This document shows, piece by piece, positions 56,000 to 64,000 of a stretch of 64,000 bases of DNA (within the stretch, counting starts at the first letter, position 1; each line of letters begins with the position of its first letter). The notes beneath the pieces were generated by a model. That model was not told the DNA's origin. It saw only the letters and a list, made by a program, of their open reading frames with translations, and did no database searches. The stretch is from Tolypocladium sp. Sup5 PDA-1 (Eukaryota > Ascomycota > Sordariomycetes > Hypocreales > Ophiocordycipitaceae), in contig JPHH03000027.1 in assembly GCA_000750105.3 (NCBI GenBank), forward strand, positions 186,001-250,000, given 5' to 3'. Position numbers and translations under genes: made by a program.

Positions 56000-58658
56000 G
56001 GCGGAGGCGTGGTGGTTCGAGGATGCGTTTGGATGAAACTTAAATGGGATGCGAGATGTATATGAACAATTTTCTTTACATGTATGCTTGTGTATGTATG
56101 CCAGCAGATGGTTGATACCCAGGATAATGCCGTCTATGACTGTAATCCAGCAATTCCTGGCTCCTACTGCAGCGCAGTGCACCGTAACGGTTGATTCTTG
56201 TGAAGTCGTGGCACAGGTCGTCGTTGATAGACGTTGGGTACGATGTCCAAGCCACGAAGGCCCGAGTTGCATCTGTAGGCGCTTCCCCTGCTCAACACTT
56301 GGCGTGCGTTGCCGTCGTTGGCCCTTCTCGACGCCTCTTCTTGGCAAGGGTATGCATATACCACCAATGGGAGGCAAGCAACGGTGCCAATCCGGAACTA
56401 AGCGACGTGGTGTGATGAGGGTGGAATTGGGTGTGGTTGACTTGGCAGGTCGTTGGAAGTGGTGTTCACTACGGACTATACCGGTCCACATGACAACCTT
56501 ATTAGGTGACTGTAGATAGGAACAAGTGCGAGATGCAAGGCGTGATCACACACGTGCTCAGCGGCTTCCGTTGCGCAACGGGGACGACATCGGGAGCGCC
56601 GTGCGACAGGAGGCATAAATCTCGCGACCGGGTCGGTGTCGGGCTGTTCGAGACATCTCGGCCGTGCCCATCCAGAGACATGAGCAAATAGAACCCCATA
56701 TTATTGGCTCTGTTTCATGGGTGCTCTGAAACCTCGTCGGTGGACGTCCTTGTTGCCTGATCAGTGATGAGGGCATGAGGCCCGTGACAAGAGTTTGCTC
56801 CACCGCAACGGCCGTCGGTCAAGTCACATGACGGGAGACAGTGAACTTGTTGCCATTGCCAGGGTCTCAGCGCAAATCCGGGGCAATCAACCGCGGTGGC
56901 GGCCAGGGCTGATTCAAGCAAATTTTGCGCGGCGGTCTGAGCCTCTGATGAGGGCGCTGGGCTGAACCGTGGCCGCGACCAGGCCGCCTGATGCTTCAGA
57001 GCAGTTTCAACAGCCGCCTCGTGCGGCAGCGCTCTGAGTCGTTCGTGCCCCCTTCCGCTTAAGGGCATGGACGAAAGGAGGCAGCTTGGCAGCAAACTCA
57101 ATCAACGCCATTGAGTGCCCTCAAAAGGGAAAAGGAGACATGTCTCTCTCGTTCCTTCCTTCTTTGTCTGCCGTGTCTTTGATGGGAATCACATCACAGT
57201 ACGCCGCGCACGGCAGTTGCCACCTGCTGCTGCGTGTGACGGACTGGGCAAGTGGGGCAGGCAGACAGCATCTCGAAGCGGGAAAGCGCCAGGCACACAC
57301 GCGCTGCCCAGCTTGCGAGGAGGCTTGCCAACGCAGGAACGGCTGGCCACGGGTGGGGGCCGCCGTGCCCAATCAGCCGCCCGGGGGAGATTGTGCAAAT
57401 TTTAAACACCGCACGAGACGGTGCGGCAGGGCCAATTAGCGGACGGGCGCGGCGCTGGGAGTTTATGAAAGAGGGAAGGAGCGGTTGTCTAGTGGAGGGC
57501 AATGGCGGGTGAGTTTGGGGCGCTTTGGGGGGCGGATTTGTGTGTGGCAGTTGGGGCTTTCCATGTGGCTTGTACTGGGTGTACCTGTACTTGATGCGCT
57601 GGCCGACTCACGGCGCAGGGTTTTCAGCTGTTGGCGAGGTGGCGAGAGGGAGCGCATTATGAGATCGAGTGAGCCTGAATGGGTATCTACAGATGCGCCC
57701 TTGAGTGCCAGGGAAGAGTAAGAGTAAAACCCGTCGTGTGAGTTTTGGCGCGGGCCGTATCCGTAGAAGGACGTGGAGTCTGTCCGTGTAAGTCTGATGG
57801 GCGGTGCGAGTGAGACAGCGGACAATGGGCCGACACGGCGCAATTTCACCCGTGTCAGGGCGCGCGGCGCGAGGGCGAACAATGGAGAGGATGCCAGCGC
57901 CGCTTGTGTTGATGCTCGTGTCCTTTGTAGACAAGACCCGTCGATAAAGTTGGTGACGATTCGGCAGATCACCTCATCACAGGACAGCAGTAGGCGAACA
58001 TGTCACATCTCGGTTCGATTCGGCAGCGTGCATGGATATGACAAAGAAGAAAAATAAGAATGACAAGGACACCGCTATCCGCACGGACTACTGTTGTCGT
58101 ACCTGGATGCCCTTGCAGATGTACTGGTACATACATGCAGGCGTTGGCGGGCGTTGGCGGGCGGCATTAGTCGTGTGCCCGTATGTGTGTCTCGCCGCCC
58201 TCATTTCGTCGCGCACCCGGCCCCCAAGCCCATACTAATGGCCCGGACAACCCATTCTCGCCGCCTCCTCCTCTTCCTCCTCCGACCACCTCACGTTTCG
58301 CTTCATCCCCTGGTTTCCGCACCAAGAAGGACTTCGTTGGCAAAGTCCCGCAGCAGCCTCGTACATTCAGCGTTTCACATACACCAGCGGCCGCTCCTTT
58401 TAACAGGCTCAGCACACACGGTCTTTCTCTCTTGCGACAGGCGACGAACAACAACACACACTCACACACACGGCTGGAAGCGACAAGCATACGCGCGCGC
58501 ATATTACTGCAGGCATCGCCCACACGCTCGACTGCGGCGTAGCATTTCAGTGCGAGGATATCTCAATCTGTTATCAGATTCGACTTACATCCACCTCACC
58601 GCTTACACCACCGACGACTCCAGTCAACTCTTGCGCAAACGTCGAACGTAACGACGAG
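56000..58658. other. 2.7-kb spacer, no gene supported
   Basis: Contains the permease 3' end, a TACGGACTA copy at 56470 and, from about 58240, a C/T-rich leader for the GPI protein. Mutually overlapping open frames on both strands at 57100-57970 show no conserved features. Confidence 0.5.
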
Positions 58659-59012
58659 ATGCAACTCTCCACCATCATCCTCGCCGCCCTGCCGGCCCTC
58701 GCCCTCGCGCAGGGGACGACAACCAGCAGCGCCGCCGCCGCCACCGGCACGACGACGTGCACCTCGACGACCATCCTGACCAAGACCCTCACCCTCTCTC
58801 AGGTCCACACCGTCACCTCCACGCTCAGCAACAGCACCAGCGTCGCGCCCACTGTCGGAACGACGTCCTACTTCACCACCCCCTCCGCTGCATCCACCAC
58901 CGGCGCTCCCTCGCCTTCCACCAAGGGCCCGAGCAATGCTGCCGGTGCGCTCGATGCGACCAAGGTGGCCCTGGCTGGCTTCGCCGGCATGCTGGCTGTT
59001 GCTATGATGTAA
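58659..59012 (+). CDS. Small GPI-anchored Ser/Thr-rich surface protein
   Basis: Single exon, 117 residues. A signal peptide (MQLSTIILAALPALALAQ, cleavage about residue 18) is followed by a Thr/Ser-rich body with one CTSTTIL segment (TTILTKTLTLSQVHTVTSTL), an N-glycosylation site (NST) and a C-terminal small-residue stretch plus hydrophobic tail (KVALAGFAGMLAVAMM), the layout of a GPI-anchor signal with a likely omega site near SNAAGA. Such proteins sit in the fungal wall or plasma membrane; no enzymatic role is suggested. The open frame ends exactly after the hydrophobic tail, supporting a complete gene. Confidence 0.85.
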   Translation: MQLSTIILAALPALALAQGTTTSSAAAATGTTTCTSTTILTKTLTLSQVHTVTSTLSNSTSVAPTVGTTSYFTTPSAASTTGAPSPSTKGPSNAAGALDATKVALAGFAGMLAVAMM

Positions 59013-61254
59013 ATGTCCTTGGAGGACCACGGGGGCGGAAACCACAGGGGATGAGATGGGGGTCCTTTAAAGGATCAACTTGGTCGCCTTGATGCGATCG
59101 TTACACCACTACCGTTTTCCTTTGTCAACTTTTTGTGCTTAGCCTTTGGCGTTTTCTTCTGGCATGATGACCTACGATCATGACGACCTTTCGACGACAG
59201 ACAGAGCGTTTTCACTTCGACACATGCTCGTCCACTCTCTCATGCACGGATCCCGACTTCTCTCATCGAGACACGCCAACCAGAGTGAGAACGGGTTCCC
59301 TCGGTGGATGAGCATGTCAGCTCTTCTTGCATAGTCGTTTTCTACCTTGCAGCCGGTCCTTACCGTGTACTCGGTCAAGACGGACTGCACCCCTTCATGT
59401 TTCTTTGATTCTTCCCCCAGCGGGCACCACACTCGCGCGCGTCGACTGCGCAGCGCCGGGAACCGGAAACGCCTTCTATCTTCTTGCACATCTTTTTGCC
59501 ACTTGGGTCGCGCCGCCCAGACGAGTCTCGCAGGGTAGACGCTCGGCCGTCGATCTGGAAGCCCAACTATTTTTCTCCGCTTACATACTTGACCACCATT
59601 TCACGCGCCTCCATCAAGGGGGCGCCTCCTTCTGCGGGCTTCGGGCGAGGACGGCGTGCGTCTTTGAGATTTCGGCATTCATCCCCTCCTAACGGACCGT
59701 CTGGAACGGCGCGCAATGTGCGTGCTTGCTGGCTGGAAACTACCTTTATGTTGCGCTTCTTCTTCACTCGCCAAGATGTCTTCACCCTGGCTCCACGACT
59801 TGAGAGAGGGCTCAGGACCGAGAAGACGGGGAGCACAAAACGTCAGGATGAAAAAAAAGGGACCTCCTTTTTACACTTCACTTCAAACCATACTTGGGGA
59901 CTGGATTCTTTTCTTTGATTCTGCTGGAGATACCCTTTTTAGATTAGCGATAGGGGGAGTCCGGGGTCGCGCGGTGAGTGTGAGTCTGTGGGGGAAAGGC
60001 TTCCCACTTCTCCACAGGTGTGGGACTTTTCCCTGGACCACATGATTCCCGAGCGGCGCCCGGGCGAGGGCTTGGGGCTTTGGAGCATGAGACTTGTCTT
60101 TTCTTCGCTGGATGGAAGACGGGATTTTGCCGAGCAGGGGGATCTCGATTGGATTCGGAGGAACCATCTGTCAAGTACCTTTGGATGCCTTAGATTCGCT
60201 GTACGAGCGATATCGATTCAAACTCCCTCTGATCGGGACTCGTCTGGACCCAGACATCCGTATTCTCAATCGTCGCTTGCCTATCGTCCGTATCGTTGCG
60301 GTTTGACTGTATGTATAGCCTACATAGGTGAACTGATGTCCCGTCTATGTAGGAGCCGCGGCGGGGATGGGGTTTGAGGAGACGGTGAGTATGCTGGGCG
60401 CGGGAGGATTGCAGTTTGAGAAAGCGACCACAGATGGGATTGAGTCGGCGACTTTCTCGTTATTGGGACAACGGCTGAGATTGGCTACCTATAGGTGAGA
60501 GACCTTGAGAGACCTTGAGAATGAACAAGTAAAATGATATTCGAGGTCACGCCAGATTCAATTATGCGGCCCGTGGGCATCTGCCTATGCAGAGAGTTGG
60601 CGAGTTGCTCAAACTTGCGTGAAAGCACAAGATGCGAGATCGTGGCTCAATTCAGCCACTGCCACAGATTCACAACCCGACGGATAGGGGATGCAGAAAC
60701 TTGACTTGACTTGCCTCTGAAAGTACTCATTCGACAATTCCATTTACAGAGTTTACTTTGAGTAAATGGTTTTGCTCCAACCCACACTAGGGTTGTGAAC
60801 TTATTTCATGTGACCCAAGACGACAATGAACTCGTTAAATCGAGAATTGCTCTTGGTCAGAGGAAGTGGTCTTCGGGAATTATCATGTCACCAGCTCGCT
60901 CAGTCACCGAAAGGCGCCGGACTCCAACCGCCTTCGAATTCGGAGGCTTATTAATAGCCGCGCTGCTCATTGGGCGGCACCTTCCTCCCCGGTCCCTCCG
61001 CGCTGTTGCACCATCGCTCTTTCCCCTCCATCCGACTTGTACCGCCTTAGAGCGGGTCCCATCGGCTTGCACTTGCATTGCGCGCTTGCACCCTGTTTTG
61101 CTGGCTGCTGGGCTGGTGGATCCCTGGTCGATTTACGTACAACCTCGTGAGCCCCATGATTTTCAGCATCACCATCTCAACCATCACTGCGGCGCGCGTG
61201 CTTTCGTCGATAGACAGCCCGCGCACTCAATCGACAATCTAATCGGCAGAGACG
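59013..61254. other. 2.2-kb spacer, no gene supported
   Basis: Includes the 3' region of the GPI protein gene and the promoter of lipoyl synthase. A short tandem, TGAGAGACCT repeated, is at 60496-60515. Open frames here lack motifs. In-frame ATGs upstream of 61255 (from 60795) precede low-complexity sequence in a different frame. Confidence 0.45.
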
Positions 61255-62568
61255 ATGGTGGCATCGATGGCTTCGTCGCTGCAGCGCGCTCAGGCGCCCG
61301 TCCGGAGGGCCTTGAGCGCCACGCCCTCCGCCATCCGGACCTTCGCCACAGTCCCCAACCCCAACGACTCCGCCGCTCAAGCTTCCTCGCCATCGAAGCG
61401 CAAGACGTACTTCAAGGACAAGGCCGTCGCGTCCTTCTCCGACTTTGTGGCCACCTCGTCGGCCGCGCAGCCGCTCTCACCGACCGAGGCCTACACCCTG
61501 CGCACCGCCGAAGTCGGACCCGCGGGCAAGAAGAGGACCATCACCCGCCTGCCCGAGTGGCTCAAGACGCCCATCCCCGCGGGCAACGAGAACTACAAGA
61601 AAATCAAGGCCGACCTGCGCGGGCTGGGGCTGCACACGGTGTGCGAGGAGGCGCGATGCCCCAACATCTCGGAGTGCTGGGGCGGCTCCGACAAGAACGC
61701 CGCCACGGCGACCATCATGCTCATGGGCGACACCTGCACCCGTGGGTGCCGCTTCTGCAGCGTCAAGACGAGCCGCGCGCCCCCGCCGCTGGACCCCCAC
61801 GAGCCGGAGCATACGGCCGAGGCGCTGGCCCGGTGGGGGTTGGGCTACGTCGTCCTGACCAGCGTGGACCGTGATGACCTCCTCGACGGTGGTGCGAGGC
61901 ACTTTGCGGAGACGATCCGAAAGATCAAGCATAAGAAGCCGTCGCTGCTGGTGGAGGCGCTGACGGGCGACTTTCGTGGCGACCTAGACATGGTGAAGAT
62001 TGTTGCGGAAAGCGGGCTGGACGTCTACGCGCACAACGTCGAGACGGTCGAGGGCCTAACTCCGTACGTACGAGATCGCAGGGCGACGTTTAGGCAGAGC
62101 TTGAAGGTGCTGAAGCATGTCAAGGATGTGATGGGCAAGGATGGCCCTATCACCAAGACGAGCATCATGCTCGGTCTGGGAGAGCAGGAACACGAGGTCA
62201 TGGACGCCCTGAAAGGTATGCACTCCCAAATCACATTTTCATGGTAGTCTGATACTAATGAGCTTACAGAGCTGCGCAAGGCCGACGTCGATGTTGTCAC
62301 CTTTGGCCAGTACATGCGCCCGACCAAGCGCCACCTCAAGGTCGAGAAATACGTCACCCCCGACGAATTTGAGATGTGGCGCACACGCGCCCTCGACATG
62401 GGCTTCCTGTACTGCGCCAGCGGCCCGCTCGTCCGCTCGTCGTACAAGGCCGGCGAGGCCTTTATCGAGAACGTCCTCCGGAAGAGGGCCGGCGACAAGG
62501 GCATGGCTGCCAGCGAGAGCCTGGGCAATGCGGTGGCCCTGGACTCTGATGCCCGATCAAGCATATAA
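61255..62568 (+). CDS. LIP5: Lipoyl synthase, mitochondrial
   Basis: Radical-SAM enzyme that inserts two sulfurs into octanoyl-protein to make the lipoyl cofactor of pyruvate and 2-oxoglutarate dehydrogenases and glycine cleavage. Exons 61255-62215 and 62270-62568 join in phase to 419 residues. A matrix-targeting N-terminus (about 30 residues, Arg/Ser/Ala) ends before a Lys-rich linker. The auxiliary cluster Cys are C130, C135 and C141 (CEEARCPNISEC) and the radical-SAM Cys C161, C165, C168 (CTRGCRFC). Other marks: VLTSVDRDDLLDGGARHFAE, GLDVYAHNVETVEGLTPYVR, TKTSIMLGLGEQEHEV, the join GQYMRPTKRHLKVEKYV and the sulfur-donating C-terminal Ser region PLVRSSYKAGE with the conserved RSSY motif. 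Confidence 0.96.
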
Positions 62569-62903
62569 AATAAAGGCGCGATGTTGGCTTGTGTACATGT
62601 GCATTCGTTGGGTACTTGTTTGGTTCACTTGGTGGCGGCCCGCATGGGATGGCGTTGGGGATTCAACTTTACAGGTAGTGCCTTCAACAAGGCTCTTCCA
62701 AAGATGTTTTGATGCAAGCATTGTTGTGCAAGCTGCATTTAAGAATTTACGGAGGCGACTGGAACGTTGGCATTGTGGCCATGTTGGGACATATACACGT
62801 CTACTTTCAGTTAGAGGCGAAGACGGGTTTACATAAGGACATACAACTCATCTCTAGATGACTTGAAAGACGGGTATCATTAATAGACGCATGTCATACC
62901 CTA
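62569..62903. other. Convergent 3' spacer
   Basis: 335 bp between lipoyl synthase and the SPOUT methyltransferase; nothing besides 3' untranslated sequence seen. Confidence 0.5.
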
Positions 62904-63970
62904 TCAACTCGAATCCCACAGTCCCCTCATAGCAGTCAGCCCAATAAACAGTGCCTCCTCCGTCCTAATCGTCCTGCTCCCCTGGTTCGGCAGCACGTTC
63001 ACCCAGTGGTCAAACAGCTCCTTCGTCTTGGAGCCCTGGACCGCCATGCCGCTTAGCTCCTCGTCATTCATGGACGCAAACTCGAGCCCGCGAGGGCCGC
63101 CAAAGACGATGAGCATGTGCTTGAAGTTGAGGGGCTTGGAGGACGGGAAGGCCGTGGACAGGGGCGTACCGCGCTCCGAGGTGCCGACACTGATGTCGTA
63201 GCCGTTTTCGTAGGGCGATTCTGTGAAGACGGAGGACAGGGAGGGGGCTTTGCGGACGGTGTAGCCCCAGTAGTAGCCACCCTCAGTGCGGGGAGCGGCC
63301 GGGTCGACGCACTCGGGGTACTGAGACTGATCTTCGGGGAAGAGCAGCGTGAGCCTCGTCTTGGGCGGGATCTGCTCTTCAATCTCCACGGGCTCCTCCA
63401 TGCCGACCTCGACGAGCGTGCCTTTGCCCGTGCTCGTCTTGCCAGCCACCGTCACGCCCTCGCGGTAGGGAATCCACTCCTTGGGGTTCGGGTGGTGCGG
63501 CATGTCCAGGCTGGGCAGCAGCGCTGTGAGCCGCAGGTTGGGGTGCAGCGGGAAGAGGGCCTTGCGCATGAACGGCGGGGACTCGAGGAAGGAGAGTATG
63601 TGGGCCATGAAGTGACACGGGTCGGTGTCGCCCGTGTAGGCGGCCGGGTCGGTGTGCCGCGGGCGCGAGGAGGCGGGGGAGTCGTCGAAGACGACGACTT
63701 CGTCGATGGAGAAGACGGCGAGGGCGCGGGCGATGCGGCCGGGGGCGCTCATGCGCTGGTCTGCGGTCGCGAGGCTGTGGAGGGGGATTGTAAGTCTAAT
63801 TGGTTCATGAAACGAGAGGATTGGTGGATGTACTTGGTCAGGATGCTGCTCGGAATCGCGACAGAGACGGTCCAGTCTCTGCCTCCCTCGATTGGGTTGA
63901 AGATGGCGGAGGGTTTGAAGGATGTCCTGTCTTGCCGCTCTTGCGGGCCATTGTGGGCCGTCTTTCGCTT
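62904..63970 (-). CDS. SPOUT RNA methyltransferase (C9orf114/SPOUT1-like), 5' end cut by window
   Basis: Putative RNA methyltransferase of the knotted SPOUT class (PF02598; human SPOUT1/CENP-32 is the animal homologue). Last exon 62904-63774 and internal exon 63834-63970 join through GTACATCC...CTCCACAG. They read FKPSAIFNPIEGGRDWTVSV, AIPSSILT, then IARALAVFSIDEVVVFDDSP, the canonical opening of the fold. Later: LFPLHPNLRLTALLPSLDMP, EWIPYREGV, YYWGYTVRKAPSLSSVF and the knot region HMLIVFGGPRGLEF, ending with RTEEALFIGLTAMRGLWD. The internal exon starts just after TGCTAAC and an ACCAG acceptor, so at least one further exon with the start codon lies beyond 64000. Reading upstream in frame meets a stop, confirming the splice. 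Confidence 0.87.
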
Positions 63971-64000
63971 CTGGTTGCATTGTTAGCACCGATAAGGCAT

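Noticed and set aside
63117..63986. 289-codon plus-strand open frame at the right edge
   Set aside because: Antisense to the SPOUT methyltransferase; Gly/Arg/Val-rich composition only.
1..64000. CRISPR array, bacterial operons, rRNA genes or viral genes
   Set aside because: No regularly spaced repeats, no rRNA signature sequence and no viral protein motif seen; the intron-rich genes are plainly fungal.

Overview
The window is nuclear DNA of a filamentous ascomycete, most likely a Sordariomycete. Its genes carry short GT-AG introns of about 50-150 nt with CTAAC/CTGAC branch sites, coding sequence is rich in C/G at third positions, and leaders are pyrimidine-rich. The gene set is typical of moulds: SHO1, the RO-10 dynactin subunit, a copper-fist regulator, an ascolaccase-type oxidase and a DASH subunit. 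Placement within Hypocreales is only an impression. No bacterial, viral or plasmid segment was seen.

Layout. 1-5.3 kb: gene-poor, with unrecognised open frames. 5.3-15.3 kb: compact housekeeping block with a DUF3237 protein, POP7 (RNase P/MRP), RAV2/Rogdi (RAVE), a NIPSNAP protein, a possible small gene, ATP18, an FSH1-type serine hydrolase and RPN5 (proteasome lid). 15.3-18.5 kb: a heavily decayed pseudogene of the fungal DUF1399/GRDP-like family. 18.9-23.7 kb: a single-pass membrane protein, SPC19 and SHO1. 23.7-30.2 kb: a long spacer, a 0.7-kb MITE with 119-bp inverted repeats and an 8-9 bp target duplication, a broken F-box/LRR gene and a frameshifted short-chain dehydrogenase. 30.6-36.8 kb: ro-10, an AVT-type amino-acid transporter, mitochondrial bS16, NAD(P)HX epimerase and a possible tiny Cys-rich protein. 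36.8-42 kb: gene-poor apart from one Cys-rich hypothetical protein. 42.1-50 kb: a copper block (copper-fist regulator followed by a multicopper oxidase on the same strand), then a secreted Thr-rich protein with a lectin-like C-terminal domain and a GNAT-like protein. 54.4-59 kb: an amino-acid permease and a small GPI-anchored protein inside large spacers. 61.2-64 kb: lipoyl synthase and a SPOUT RNA methyltransferase cut by the right edge.

How genes work together. Mitochondrial functions recur: ATP18, NIPSNAP, bS16m, lipoyl synthase and probably the FSH1-type hydrolase. Otherwise the genes are not an operon-like system. The one plausible functional pairing is the copper-fist regulator with the adjacent copper enzyme: both have TATA boxes about 155-160 bp before their starts, and two strong palindromes lie between them. 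I found no secondary-metabolite core gene. The least ordinary items are the MITE and its surrounding pseudogenes, a dispersed 9-mer (TACGGASTA) confined to spacers, and the copper pair with its palindromes.
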